From contig NZ_BLAW01000001.1 of NCBI RefSeq assembly GCF_009617895.1, forward strand, positions 3,029,001 through 3,093,000: a DNA stretch of 64,000 nucleotides. Direction: 5' to 3'. The stretch's first letter is position 1; every line of letters begins with the position of its first letter. The notes under the pieces are model-generated. The model worked only from the letters and a program-made list of their open reading frames with translations, made no database searches and had not been told where the DNA came from. The DNA is from Prolixibacter sp. SD074 (GTDB lineage Bacteria; Bacteroidota; Bacteroidia; Bacteroidales; Prolixibacteraceae). Shown here one piece after another: positions 42,819 through 53,073 of the stretch. Both the position numbers and the translations under genes were made by a program.

Positions 42819-44318
42819 ATGTTAAAATCAAAACCCATACTACTGCTTTTCCTGTTCCTGGCATCCATTTCCCGGGCACAGGCAGCGCCAACCTTCTTAT
42901 ATCAGGCGCAATTAACCGATGACAATGGCACTTTGGTGACCAATCAGAATGTCAATTGTAAAATCGAATTAATTCGGGGTGAAAATTCATCCGAAACGCT
43001 TTACCAGGAATATCAGGAATTAACAACGTCGGCTACTGGTATGCTCGAAATCCTGGTAGGGAATGGTACGGACACCATTGGTAGCCTGACTGATATTGAC
43101 TGGCAGTCGGGCAAGATATTTATCCGCTTGTCTGTCGACTTACCAGATGGAAACGGATTTCACCTTTTCAAGGAACAACCCATCAATGCTGTTCCTTACG
43201 CATTGATGGCCGGGAGCGCCAAGCCTGGCTGGAAGTTGGAGAATAACCGGCTTTCCTATACAGCTGGAAACGTTGGGATCGGCACGGATAATCCGGAAGA
43301 AGCGCTCGATTTTGGAGTCAATAAGGCTATTCGGTTTAAAACCACATTGACCCACCTGAACGAAAGTGCCATGGTGAAACTGAAATGGAAAACCGATTCG
43401 GCCAAACCGGCTATTATGTGGGTGGACGAAAACGATAATCCACGGGCAGCATTATACACTTACCAGCTGGGGGTAAACGGAGAACCTGACAGTATTTTTT
43501 GCATTGCCACATCCGATTCGAACGGCAAATTAGTTCCCCGGTTTAACATTCCCTGGGGCCACGACAACGTGGAATTATCTACCACAAACAGCAATTTTAA
43601 GGTAGCCGGGAGCAATAAATTCATTGTCGGAACCTCCGGTAGTCCGGGTCAAACGGCCTTCAACGGGAATGTATATATCGGGGCAGGTAAAAAACTGGGA
43701 ATAGGAGACAAGGACTGGGAAAATACCGGTGTAGATGAGTATGCCGAAATGGAAATCTACCAGGAAACCAAGAATGCCCAGCTTCTCCTCAACCAGGCCG
43801 CAGGAAATGCTCCCGCCGCTATTTTACTGAGAAAAGGAAACAATACCTGGAAAATTGAAAATAACGACGACTTACATTTCTCCTACAATGGCCAGGATAT
43901 CGTAACGATGACACAAGAGGGCAACATGGGAATTGGCACTGTTTCGCCGACCGAAAAAGTGGATGTCGCCGGCAACATAAAAGTGACTGAAGGCAATAGT
44001 TTCAGATCGGGAAACAGCGGTACCGCATCCTATATGGCCATAACGGGAGATTGCCCGGCAGGCAATTTAGTCGGACTTAATCCGGCTACCGGAGAGTTGA
44101 GGGACTACCAAACCGGAGACGAGTTCATCGGGATAGCCACTGATAAAGCAGCATTCATTTCCAATGAGACGAAAACAACGGGCGAAATCCTGATAGGTAC
44201 CCATGGCCAGTTTGCCGTTAACACTACCGCGATACAAACCGATGGGCACAAAGCCCTGACGCCTGACGGGAAACTCATTGGTTATATTTTAAGTAACGGA
44301 AACTTATTTATCCGGTAA
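42819..44318 (+). CDS. Large secreted tail-fibre-like protein
   Basis: A 499-residue protein with a signal peptide (ending near SRAQA). It is Gly-, Asn- and Thr-rich, with short beta repeats of the tail-fibre type: GNVGIGTDNPEEALDFG and GNMGIGTVSPTEKVDVAGNI. The C-terminal part (SYMAITGDCPAGNLVGLNP, then GDEFIGIATD) resembles the end domain of phage-spike-like bacterial surface proteins. No T9SS sorting domain and no catalytic motif is visible. The next gene encodes a related protein with the same layout. A surface fibre or adhesin is the best guess. Confidence 0.65.
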   Translation: MLKSKPILLLFLFLASISRAQAAPTFLYQAQLTDDNGTLVTNQNVNCKIELIRGENSSETLYQEYQELTTSATGMLEILVGNGTDTIGSLTDIDWQSGKIFIRLSVDLPDGNGFHLFKEQPINAVPYALMAGSAKPGWKLENNRLSYTAGNVGIGTDNPEEALDFGVNKAIRFKTTLTHLNESAMVKLKWKTDSAKPAIMWVDENDNPRAALYTYQLGVNGEPDSIFCIATSDSNGKLVPRFNIPWGHDNVELSTTNSNFKVAGSNKFIVGTSGSPGQTAFNGNVYIGAGKKLGIGDKDWENTGVDEYAEMEIYQETKNAQLLLNQAAGNAPAAILLRKGNNTWKIENNDDLHFSYNGQDIVTMTQEGNMGIGTVSPTEKVDVAGNIKVTEGNSFRSGNSGTASYMAITGDCPAGNLVGLNPATGELRDYQTGDEFIGIATDKAAFISNETKTTGEILIGTHGQFAVNTTAIQTDGHKALTPDGKLIGYILSNGNLFIR

Positions 44319-44323
44319 AAGCC

Positions 44324-45835
44324 ATGAAAAAGCAACTGATTCTTATCTTATTCCTTACCATACCGTTCCTGGGGACCGCCCAATCAACGCAGCGGCTTTC
44401 ATTCAATGCCATCCTGCAGAATGACAACGGGACGGTTCCGGAAAATCAATCGATAAAACTTGACGTTCAACTTGTCTCGGCCGTCAACCATTCCCAGGTG
44501 ATTTATGAAGAAACGCAGACCGAAACAACCAACAATACCGGGTATCTGTCAGCATCCATCGGAAACGGAACAGTAAAAACGGGCAATTTTGATCAGATTG
44601 ACTGGAGTAAGTCTTCCGGATATTTGTTCCACATAACAGCCCAAATAGTAAGCAGCGGCGATATTTTTGATTTGGGTTACGCCAAAATTTATCCGGTGCC
44701 ATTGACCCTCGACGCACAAACCGTTATCGACAGCTCCAACTGGTACATTTCCGGGAACCATCTTTATACCCTGAAAAATACCTCGATCGGTTCCATTGAT
44801 TCGACCTATGCTTTAGCGATGCGGGACAACGGGCGAATGCGCCTGCAGACCGATCAAGCTGAACTTCCGGAATCTGCGCTAATTATAATGAAATGGCCCG
44901 CAGACACAGCCAAAACAGCAACCGTTTGGTACGACAAACACGACGACGGGAAAATTGCGATGGTCGCTCACTACTATTTGCATTACCCGAACCGCCTGCA
45001 CCAACATTTTTCGATTGAATGTGAAGATGATTCAGGTTTCATTCAAACCCGCGTTGAGTTCCCGTGGGGAAACGATACTGCCCTCATCGCAACGCACAAT
45101 GCCAGGATGCTTGTTAATGGGCTATTCTCGACGGGGACACTCTCAGGGCCGTCGGAAAATGATATTTACGCCAATACCTGGATTTATGGTACCGACGCAG
45201 AACTTAATATCGGAACAAGCCAGTTTCACACAGGTAATTATCCGGTAACCATTCAGGCCAATGAAACGCCGGCAACGATTCTCTTACAATCGAAAGCAAC
45301 GGACAAGCGCTCCATTCTCATGTTGAGAAAAGGAGATAATGAATGGAACCTGGACAACAACGACAACCTATTCCGTGTTCAGAGTACCGGTTATGGCTAT
45401 TTCATGCACTTTACGCAGAGCGGAAAACTGACCTTTGATGACCTGGCTGACACTTCTGAAGTTTTCAATGTCAATGGAAATATCACAGTCAATCAACATG
45501 CCTTTATTAGTCCCGGGACCGATTCTTATGCCGAGTATATGCCGGCAGAGGAGACATTAACTCCGGGCGATATTGCCGGAATTGATCCATCGACAGGGAA
45601 AATCAGGAAATACCAGGATGGCGATTTTCTGGCCGGTATTGTCAGTTCATCAGCGTCCCGCATAGGAAATGCCCAGGCAAGTTATATAGGAAACCCGGGA
45701 TATGCATTGGTCACTATAACCGGAACGACAACCCACAACAGTAACGGGGTAGTGACTTCCGGAAAAATATTGTACACATCCGATAACCAGAGAATCGGTA
45801 TTCAAATCGCAACCGGGAAAGTACTGCTAAAATAA
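44324..45835 (+). CDS. Large secreted tail-fibre-like protein, paralogue
   Basis: A 503-residue secreted protein (signal peptide ending near LGTAQ) with the same plan as the previous gene's product: a beta-rich N-domain starting with RLSFNAILQNDNGTVPENQ, a middle with ESALIIMKWPADTAKTATVW matching ESAMVKLKWKTDSAKPAIMW there, and the end domain YAEYMPAEETLTPGDIAGID with GDFLAGIVSS. The starts differ, and overall identity is low, so the duplication is old. A 5-bp gap links the two genes. Ends at a hairpin shared with metH. The function is unknown. Confidence 0.65.
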   Translation: MKKQLILILFLTIPFLGTAQSTQRLSFNAILQNDNGTVPENQSIKLDVQLVSAVNHSQVIYEETQTETTNNTGYLSASIGNGTVKTGNFDQIDWSKSSGYLFHITAQIVSSGDIFDLGYAKIYPVPLTLDAQTVIDSSNWYISGNHLYTLKNTSIGSIDSTYALAMRDNGRMRLQTDQAELPESALIIMKWPADTAKTATVWYDKHDDGKIAMVAHYYLHYPNRLHQHFSIECEDDSGFIQTRVEFPWGNDTALIATHNARMLVNGLFSTGTLSGPSENDIYANTWIYGTDAELNIGTSQFHTGNYPVTIQANETPATILLQSKATDKRSILMLRKGDNEWNLDNNDNLFRVQSTGYGYFMHFTQSGKLTFDDLADTSEVFNVNGNITVNQHAFISPGTDSYAEYMPAEETLTPGDIAGIDPSTGKIRKYQDGDFLAGIVSSSASRIGNAQASYIGNPGYALVTITGTTTHNSNGVVTSGKILYTSDNQRIGIQIATGKVLLK

Positions 45836-45837
45836 GA

Positions 45838-45868
45838 GAAGAGGGAATCGAAAAATGGTCCCCTCTTC
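45838..45868. terminator. Two-way hairpin between convergent genes
   Basis: GAAGAGGG pairs with CCCTCTTC around a 15-nt loop, between the tail-fibre gene and metH. T-runs are weak on both sides, so termination may be partial. Confidence 0.5.
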
Positions 45869-45877
45869 ATCCTAATA

Positions 45878-48800
45878 TTATTTATAATTCAGGTTCACCG
45901 GAAGGAATTTCTCGATGAATTCGACTGATTCATTTTTCCGTCGCGCGTAATCTTCCACCTGATCTTTACCTACTTTATCCACACCAAAATAAATGGAGCG
46001 GGGATGTGCAAAATACTGTCCGCTAACCGAGGCTGTCGGGTACATGGCAAAATGCTCGGTGAGCTTAATGCCGGTATTTTTCTCTGCATCCAACAGATTG
46101 AACAGGTTCTCTTTCTCCGAGTGTTCCGGGCAGGCCGGATAACCCAACGCCGGGCGGATTCCCTGGTACTTGACCCGAATCAATTCTTCTTTCGTTAAAT
46201 TTTCATCCGGGACATAAGCCCAGAACTCTTTACGAACTCGTTCGTGCAGTCTTTCGGCGAAAGCCTCGGCCAGACGATCAGCCAGCGCTTCCAGCATAAT
46301 CGCTTTGTAATCGTTGTGATCCGCTTTGTACTCTTCTACCCATTTCTCGATGCCAATCCCGGCTGTCACGGCAAAACCACCACAGTAATCCTTCACGCCA
46401 CTCTCTTTAGGCGCTACAAAATCACTAAGACAATAGTTGGGTTTGCCATCCTCTTTTTTGATGGTTTGCTGCCGCAAATGATAGAAAGCGCCCACTTTTT
46501 CAGTACGTGATTCGTCGGTGTACAGCTCAATATCTTCACCGACTGAATTAGCCGGCCACAAACCAAACACACCGCTGGCCCTGAGCATTTTCTTCTCAAT
46601 GATCTCGTCAAGCATGGCATTGGCATCGGCAAACAGTTTGCGTGCCTCTTCTCCCATTTTCGGGTCAGTCAGCACATCCGGGAAATGCGCCCGCAGTTCC
46701 CAGGCTAGGAAGAAGAAGGTCCAGTCGATATACTCACGTAACTCCTCCAGCGGGTAATCGTCAAAAACTTTCACACCGGTAAATTTCGGTGTGTAAACCG
46801 GCTGTGTTTTCCAATCAGGACGAAAAGCATTTTTCTTTGCCTGATCAAAAGTTAAGTACGACTTCGGCTTTCTATTTCCATGAAATTCGCGAATACCTTC
46901 GTATTCGGCTTTTATACCATCCATGTATTTCTGGTCGCCGGTTGTCAGGCTTTGCACCACACCTACGGCGCGGGAGGCATCCTTAACATGCACCACCGGC
47001 TGACTGTATTCAGGCTCAATTTTTACGGCTGTATGAATTTTTGACGTAGTAGCCCCACCAATAATGAGAGGGATTTTCAACCCCCGGTTCTCCATTTCAC
47101 GGGCCACCAGTACCATCTCCTCCAGCGAAGGTGTAATCAGGCCGCTGACTCCAATCAAATCGACTTTTTCTTCCCCGGCTTTCGCCAGGATAGTTTCCGT
47201 CGGGACCATCACACCCAAATCAATTACATCAATGTTATTACAGGCCAGCACCACCCCGACAATATTTTTACCAATGTCGTGCACATCACCCTTCACGGTA
47301 GCCAGCAATACTTTGGTGCGATTCTTTATTTCCGTGCCATTTTCAGCTTTTTCCCGCTCAATGTGGGGCTGCAGCCAGGCAACAGCTTTCTTCATCACAC
47401 GGGCCGATTTAATGACCTGCGGAAGAAACATTTTACCATCTCCAAACAGATCGCCGACAATGTTCATCCCATCCATCAGCGGGCCCTCGATAATGTTGAG
47501 TGCGGCATCGAACTGAGGCATTATTTCGGCTAAATCCTCTTCCACATAATCGGGAATTCCCTTCACTAACGCATGTTCGAGCCTTTCCTTTACCGGCAAT
47601 TCGCGCCATACATTTTTCTTCGCCTCTTTATGCCCGGAATCTTTTACCTGTTCGGCGAATTCAAGCAATCGTTCCGTTGAATCGGGACGTCGGTTCAGAA
47701 TAACATCTTCAACACGTTCGAGCAAATCTTTTGGAATCTCATCATAAATCTGGAGCATGCCCGGGTTGACAATTCCCATGTCCATACCCGCTTTAATAGC
47801 ATGGTACAAGAATGCCGAATGCATGGCTTCGCGGACCACATTGTTTCCGCGGAAGGAAAACGACACATTCGAAACACCTCCACTCACACGCGCTTCAGGC
47901 AGATTTTCCTTAATCCACTTTGTTGCCCGGATGTAATCAACCGCATAATTGTTGTGTTCCTCAATTCCGGTTCCAACCGTCAGGATATTCGGGTCAAAAA
48001 TAATATCCGTTGCCGGGAAATGGACCTCCTCGGTAAGAATACGGTACGCCCTTTCACATATTTGGATACGACGTTCATAGCTGTCAGCCTGACCGTCTTC
48101 ATCAAAAGCCATAACGACTACTGCCGCTCCGTACTGTTTTATTTTGTGGGCATGTGCTTTAAATTCTGTCCCGCCTTCTTTCAGGCTGATGGAATTGACG
48201 ATCGCTTTCCCTTGCAAACATTGCAACCCTGCTTCGATTACTTCCCACTTGGAAGAATCAATCATGACAGGTAGCCGGGCAATATCCGGTTCAGCCATCA
48301 GCATATTAAGAAAACGGACCATCTCTTTTTTCGCGTCAAGCATGGCATCATCCAGGTTCACATCGATAACCTGCGCGCCACCTTCTACCATTTCGCGGGC
48401 AATGGAAAGTGCTTCCTCATACTTTTCTTCTCGAATGAGACGGGCAAATTTGCGCGATCCCGCCACGTTACAACGTTCTCCAACATTAATGAAGTTCGAG
48501 GCCCGATTCACCGTAAGGGGTTCCAATCCGCTCAGGCGCATCGCCACGTCCGGTTGAACTTTTTCGTGTGGCTGGGCCTTTTTCGCCAGTTTGGCCAGTT
48601 CACGAATGTGGTCGGGCGTGGTACCGCAACATCCACCAACAATATTTACCGTACTCTTGTCGAGAAAACCTTTCACCTGCTCAGCCATCATTTCGGGCGT
48701 TTCGTCGTATTCACCAAACTGGTTGGGCAAGCCGGCATTCGGATACGCACTGATATAAAACGGCGCTTTCCGGCCCAGCTCTTCCAGGTACGGACGCATA

Positions 48801-49549
48801 TCTTTTGCACCCAATGAGCAGTTCAGCCCGATGGTCAGCAAGTCCATGTGCGAAACCGAATTGAGAAATGCCTCAACGGTTTGCCCGGAAAGCGTTCGGC
48901 CACTGGCGTCGGTAATCGTACCGGAAACCATCACCGGTTTCCGAATACCACGTGCTTCAAGCGCTTCGTCAATAGCCATCAAAGCGGCCTTGGCATTCAG
49001 CGTATCGAAAATCGTTTCCACCAGCAACAAATCCACTCCGCCGTCGAGCAGTCCGTCCACCTGTTCCCGGTACACCTCTTTCAGATCGTTGTAGCTAACG
49101 GCACGAAAACCCGGGTCGTTCACATCGGGTGACATCGACGCTGTTTTATTGGTTGGTCCGAGTGACCCGGCGACAAAACGCGGCTTACCAGGCATCGAGA
49201 ATTTCTCCGCTGCTTCACGGGCCACCTTCACCGAAGCTACATTCAGTTCATACACCAACTCTTCCATTCCGTAATCGGATTGGGAAATGCGGTTCGCATT
49301 GAATGTATTTGTTTCGAGAATATCGGCCCCCGCCTCGAGAAATGCTTCATGAATTTCCCGGATGATATCGGGCCGAACGATGGAAAGAAGGTCGTTATTC
49401 CCTCTCAGCGGGTGATCCCAGTCGGCAAAACGGCTTCCGCGAAAGTCTGCTTCATCCAGTTTATGTTGTTGGATCATTGTCCCCATAGCCCCATCGAGCA
49501 CCAGGACACGCTTTTTGATTTCCTCTTGTATGTCGTATTTGCTTGTCAT
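45878..49549 (-). CDS. metH: Cobalamin-dependent methionine synthase
   Basis: This enzyme transfers the methyl group of 5-methyl-THF to homocysteine through cobalamin. The 1223 residues hold all four usual modules in order. First is the homocysteine-binding barrel, with zinc cysteines in [11 protein letters not shown]. The methyl-THF domain follows ([18 protein letters not shown]). The cobalamin-binding domain has DVHDIGKN and the lower-axial-ligand His. The SAM-binding activation domain begins near [27 protein letters not shown] -7 element lies 49 bp upstream of the ATG, leaving a leader of about 40 nt, too short for a cobalamin riboswitch. Confidence 0.97.
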   Translation of the reverse strand: MTSKYDIQEEIKKRVLVLDGAMGTMIQQHKLDEADFRGSRFADWDHPLRGNNDLLSIVRPDIIREIHEAFLEAGADILETNTFNANRISQSDYGMEELVYELNVASVKVAREAAEKFSMPGKPRFVAGSLGPTNKTASMSPDVNDPGFRAVSYNDLKEVYREQVDGLLDGGVDLLLVETIFDTLNAKAALMAIDEALEARGIRKPVMVSGTITDASGRTLSGQTVEAFLNSVSHMDLLTIGLNCSLGAKDMRPYLEELGRKAPFYISAYPNAGLPNQFGEYDETPEMMAEQVKGFLDKSTVNIVGGCCGTTPDHIRELAKLAKKAQPHEKVQPDVAMRLSGLEPLTVNRASNFINVGERCNVAGSRKFARLIREEKYEEALSIAREMVEGGAQVIDVNLDDAMLDAKKEMVRFLNMLMAEPDIARLPVMIDSSKWEVIEAGLQCLQGKAIVNSISLKEGGTEFKAHAHKIKQYGAAVVVMAFDEDGQADSYERRIQICERAYRILTEEVHFPATDIIFDPNILTVGTGIEEHNNYAVDYIRATKWIKENLPEARVSGGVSNVSFSFRGNNVVREAMHSAFLYHAIKAGMDMGIVNPGMLQIYDEIPKDLLERVEDVILNRRPDSTERLLEFAEQVKDSGHKEAKKNVWRELPVKERLEHALVKGIPDYVEEDLAEIMPQFDAALNIIEGPLMDGMNIVGDLFGDGKMFLPQVIKSARVMKKAVAWLQPHIEREKAENGTEIKNRTKVLLATVKGDVHDIGKNIVGVVLACNNIDVIDLGVMVPTETILAKAGEEKVDLIGVSGLITPSLEEMVLVAREMENRGLKIPLIIGGATTSKIHTAVKIEPEYSQPVVHVKDASRAVGVVQSLTTGDQKYMDGIKAEYEGIREFHGNRKPKSYLTFDQAKKNAFRPDWKTQPVYTPKFTGVKVFDDYPLEELREYIDWTFFFLAWELRAHFPDVLTDPKMGEEARKLFADANAMLDEIIEKKMLRASGVFGLWPANSVGEDIELYTDESRTEKVGAFYHLRQQTIKKEDGKPNYCLSDFVAPKESGVKDYCGGFAVTAGIGIEKWVEEYKADHNDYKAIMLEALADRLAEAFAERLHERVRKEFWAYVPDENLTKEELIRVKYQGIRPALGYPACPEHSEKENLFNLLDAEKNTGIKLTEHFAMYPTASVSGQYFAHPRSIYFGVDKVGKDQVEDYARRKNESVEFIEKFLPVNLNYK

Positions 49550-49597
49550 ATCAATTATATCTTTTCCTCTAAAAGCACCTTATTTCTTTGTTGTGCA

Positions 49598-49605
49598 CAA
49601 AGCTA
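49598..49605 (-). promoter_or_regulatory. -7 promoter element of metH
   Basis: On the minus strand TAGCTTTG fits TAnnTTTG. No good -33 element is seen. If used, it rules out a riboswitch in the metH leader. Confidence 0.4.
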
Positions 49606-49653
49606 TGAGTTTCAAAAGAACATCTCACTTATTATCATATTAAACCCCTACGG

Positions 49654-49926
49654 TTACTTTAACCTCTTCCTAAACAGAGAATCTACGGTCCGGTTCATTT
49701 CCCTGTTGCACAGTTCAATTCCGTTAACAGAATCCCGAAGTATTTGAATGGAAACCGGATGGTCATTAACTTTCCGAACAACTATCCATTGAGATATTAT
49801 GTCCTGCGGGGAAAGCAGAAGCCTGTCCGCATGATTTTTTAACATACGTATTGGGTATGTATCTTCGAAAGAAAGCAATAACAGCGGGGACGACTGGAAG
49901 TAATTAGCGCTAATCAGCGCATACAT
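49654..49926 (-). CDS. Possible small protein (90 aa), uncertain
   Basis: The 713-bp gap upstream of metH has one frame of interest. It encodes 90 residues, hydrophobic at first and then charged (LSPQDIISQWIVVRKVNDHP, VNGIELCNREMNRTVDSLF). The second half has a protein-like composition, but I recognise no family, see no ribosome site, and find no partner. It may be a real small gene, a decayed one or chance. Confidence 0.35.
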   Translation of the reverse strand: MYALISANYFQSSPLLLLSFEDTYPIRMLKNHADRLLLSPQDIISQWIVVRKVNDHPVSIQILRDSVNGIELCNREMNRTVDSLFRKRLK

Positions 49927-50262
49927 TGATTGGAAAAATGCATATGACTAACCATAAAAAGACCATTCCCCGAAGATTTTCGGATGGCCGGTTTCAGCGT
50001 TTCTATGCTCGTTCTTTCAATCATTTTAAAAACAGAAAAAGATATTCATCTTCAGATTATCAGTATTTAAACTGAATAAAAAAGAATTTCGCGCAAATAT
50101 AGCACATTTTACCCGGCAGCAATTAAGGTATTCCTGTGCAAACAGAAAAAAAATTTTGACGAACGTCCGATTTTATGTGGTGAATGACCGGATCCTTTCT
50201 TTAAACGGAAAATCCGAACCTCTATTTCAGGCAAAAAATCATACAGTCTTCAGCAACCAGAA
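49927..50262. other. Intergenic stretch, nothing recognised
   Basis: A-T-rich sequence after the second amylase gene. I see no gene, tRNA, strong hairpin or repeat. The amylase gene has no convincing terminator here. Confidence 0.4.
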
Positions 50263-53028
50263 TTAGTATTTCATCACCTTCCGTGTTTCCACATTGCCGG
50301 AAGTGGTAATTACTTTTACAATATAGGTCCCCTGCGGCCAGCCATCGGATTGAATCGCCACTGATGTTTTGCCGTAGCCAGGAAAGCTTTTATCGAGCAA
50401 TACCCGGCCGGTAATGGAATACACGGTGACACGGTTCATGTCTTCATCAGCCGACAGGTTCAAACTGTTCTGAACCGGATTGGGCCATACCTGTAATGGG
50501 TTATCGTTAGCAGAAACAGCCGGTACATCGGTTACAATTTTGTCTTTCGTAAATTTCTCGGTTGAATATAGCCGGTACTCACCCGGAGCTAAATTAACCA
50601 TGTATGAATTGTTGGTAAGAGTAATAGAATCGCCGGTAAAATATTCATACCACTTTCCGGTAACCGGGAAGTCAACAGACATATCCGCACTCGTTAATCC
50701 AAAGTTCCCCTCGACTACCACGTGCTGATTATCCTTGTTCAGTTTAATCCATTTCGTGACTCCGTTCAATGAGTAAGTAAAATCGGTGGTTGAGAAGATG
50801 CCATAATTGCGCTTCAGGTAAAATAACTTGGCATACGTCTGGAAAACATCGGTGCGATCCGGATCATCCACATAGCTCCAAAGAGGCTCTTTCTCTCCTG
50901 TACGACTCGGCACATTGATGTCCTTATCATTACCCAATTCGTCGAACATATAAAACATTTTCGGACCAGGAATGGTAAAGAATAACGCAGCATTCAGCTC
51001 GATTCGGTTTAACGTAGTAGGTACATCTTTTATGTTGTAATCTCCATCAGCCAACCCTGAGGTTTCGGCTACATAGGCTACCCGTTGTTCATCGTGGCTT
51101 TCCATATATCCAACCAGTCGGGATTTATTCCAGCCACGTTGCGAGTATGAAGCCCAGGAAAAATCAGCATTATTATTAGCCACATTTCCTTTCGCTGCAT
51201 TTTGGGCCGCCCCCGACATATTGCCCCAGAGCAGAATTCCTTTATTATAATCGGCTAAAACCGTTTCCTCATTATTATCAGCCAGATGCTCAAAAATAAC
51301 CAGTGCATCCGATTTCCGTTTCCATACCTGATCGGCCATTCGCTCCAAAATCCGGATACGATCGGCATCATATTTACTTCCCCACGGATCGGTTGCCAAC
51401 GGTTTGAAATTATTGGAAAATCCTTTGGTAAAGTCATAGCGGAAACCATCCACTTTGTACTCGCCCATCCAGAAGGAATTGATGCTATCGACCAGCTGTT
51501 GTGTCGCCGCACTTTCGTGATTAAAATCGTAGCCCCATTGAGCATCCGGATTTTCGAAATTACTTTGCTGATTATACCAGGGATTTTGTGCGGTAGGCGC
51601 ACCATCTTTAAAATATAATTGCACAAACGGGCTTTGGCCGTACGAGTGATTCAAAACCAAATCAATCACGACAGCGATACCTCTCTTATGGCATTCGTCA
51701 ACCAGTTTCTTCAGTTCATTTTTCGGGCCATAGTACTTATCCGGTGCGAAATAGAAATCGGGGTTATACCCCCAACTGCTGTTGCCTTCAAATTCGTTTA
51801 CCGGCATCAACTCCAGCACATTGATATTCAAATCCTGCAGATAATCAAGATGATTAATCACCCCCTGGAAAGAATGTGATGCATCAAAATCTCTCACCAG
51901 CAACTCATAAACGACCAATGAGTCGGGAGATGGTGAAGAAAAATTGGTAACCTGCCAGTTATAAGGTGTTTGCGCCGTTTGAAAACTGGAAGTAATCCCG
52001 GTTGTCTTCCCGGTAGGATAAGCAATCAAATTTGGATAAGTGGTACTGGAAATATATTGATCGTTCCAGGGATCACTCACCTTTTCCGTATAGGGATCGG
52101 CAATCTTGATGGTCCCATCAACCAGATACTGATACAGATACTCCTTCCCTTTTTCAATATTCAAAGTAATCCAATAATAATCGCCATCCTTATGCATCTG
52201 GTATGCTGCGGAGGGTTGCCAGTTATCGAATTCACCCAACACATACACATCTTGTTTATATGGAGCCCAAAGCACCAGACCGACGGTCGTATCATCAACG
52301 TAATTAATTCCTTTGTGGTAAGCAGCCGGCATTGTTCCGGTCAAATCCTGCCGAATGGTGACAAAAACCGAATCATATTTTATTTCAGCGCCAGCCTGGG
52401 CCTTGGTAATCAACCAGTGATCGCCCGATTGCGGCAAAGTGGCTGTATAATCGAGGCTTGTTCCTGTTGCAGTTTGCAATTCGGTATCATCAAGCAAAAG
52501 CGTGATATCGGCCGGTTCACTGGCCACAATAGAAACCGGGAGTGATTCACCAGCCATTCCAATGTACGGAGATGTGACCGAATTCTGAATTTCCAGCACG
52601 CCTTGTGCTGTCACATCCAGCAAATAATCCGGATTGGTTTTGTTATCTCCGGAGCCGTCTTTCGCTTTAGCAATCACACCAATTTTCTTAATCGTCGTCG
52701 GATCGACGTTCGGCCAAAGAGCCGAAGGAGTAAAGGTGAAAGAATACTGATTATTCCCCTCGCTAGTCATTTTATACGCATCGCTGGTATTGGCCCAGGT
52801 TCCCTGGTCGGTTGGATTTCCGGTATCCGGATCAGAAAGCCAGATCCACAGGTAAACATCCCCCCAATTTGCTGCTGTATCAAAACTTTTCAGGTCAAAA
52901 ATTACTTTTACCTGTTGATTTGCCGTAATAAAAGCCGGTTCAGTAGTTACAGAATAATCTGTAACGGTTTGTGCCCCTGCCGTCAAGCTCACAAGCAGGA
53001 GTGCGATCAGGAATAGTGTTTTCTTCAT
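50263..53028 (-). CDS. Secreted alpha-amylase family enzyme (GH13) with T9SS sorting domain
   Basis: A 921-residue starch-active enzyme exported by Sec and then T9SS. In order: signal peptide, a beta-sandwich domain (about 20-145), a second beta-sandwich domain, a CBM48-like domain (YKQDVYVLGEFDNWQPSAA, about 255-330), the GH13 barrel (about 370-800) and the sorting domain (VWPNPVQNSLNL to the end). Catalytic regions seen are DLVLNH, DGFRYDFTKG (nucleophile Asp), VIFEHL (acid Glu) and MESHDEQRV. The CBM48 next to GH13 recalls branching- or debranching-type enzymes, so the exact specificity is open. I chose the ATG that begins MKKTLFLIALLL, three codons inside. It is the last gene of the starch locus. 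Confidence 0.9.
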   Translation of the reverse strand: MKKTLFLIALLLVSLTAGAQTVTDYSVTTEPAFITANQQVKVIFDLKSFDTAANWGDVYLWIWLSDPDTGNPTDQGTWANTSDAYKMTSEGNNQYSFTFTPSALWPNVDPTTIKKIGVIAKAKDGSGDNKTNPDYLLDVTAQGVLEIQNSVTSPYIGMAGESLPVSIVASEPADITLLLDDTELQTATGTSLDYTATLPQSGDHWLITKAQAGAEIKYDSVFVTIRQDLTGTMPAAYHKGINYVDDTTVGLVLWAPYKQDVYVLGEFDNWQPSAAYQMHKDGDYYWITLNIEKGKEYLYQYLVDGTIKIADPYTEKVSDPWNDQYISSTTYPNLIAYPTGKTTGITSSFQTAQTPYNWQVTNFSSPSPDSLVVYELLVRDFDASHSFQGVINHLDYLQDLNINVLELMPVNEFEGNSSWGYNPDFYFAPDKYYGPKNELKKLVDECHKRGIAVVIDLVLNHSYGQSPFVQLYFKDGAPTAQNPWYNQQSNFENPDAQWGYDFNHESAATQQLVDSINSFWMGEYKVDGFRYDFTKGFSNNFKPLATDPWGSKYDADRIRILERMADQVWKRKSDALVIFEHLADNNEETVLADYNKGILLWGNMSGAAQNAAKGNVANNNADFSWASYSQRGWNKSRLVGYMESHDEQRVAYVAETSGLADGDYNIKDVPTTLNRIELNAALFFTIPGPKMFYMFDELGNDKDINVPSRTGEKEPLWSYVDDPDRTDVFQTYAKLFYLKRNYGIFSTTDFTYSLNGVTKWIKLNKDNQHVVVEGNFGLTSADMSVDFPVTGKWYEYFTGDSITLTNNSYMVNLAPGEYRLYSTEKFTKDKIVTDVPAVSANDNPLQVWPNPVQNSLNLSADEDMNRVTVYSITGRVLLDKSFPGYGKTSVAIQSDGWPQGTYIVKVITTSGNVETRKVMKY

Positions 53029-53073
53029 CAGTGTCATCTGGTTCTCAGTATTATGATTGGAAATAATTTATTA

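Noticed and set aside
48554-49132. Frames opposite the metH N-terminal domain
   Set aside because: They are antisense shadows of a clearly conserved coding region.
49550-50262. Cobalamin riboswitch upstream of metH
   Set aside because: No B12-box-like or conserved core sequence is seen on the minus strand, and a -7 element 49 bp before the start leaves no room for one.
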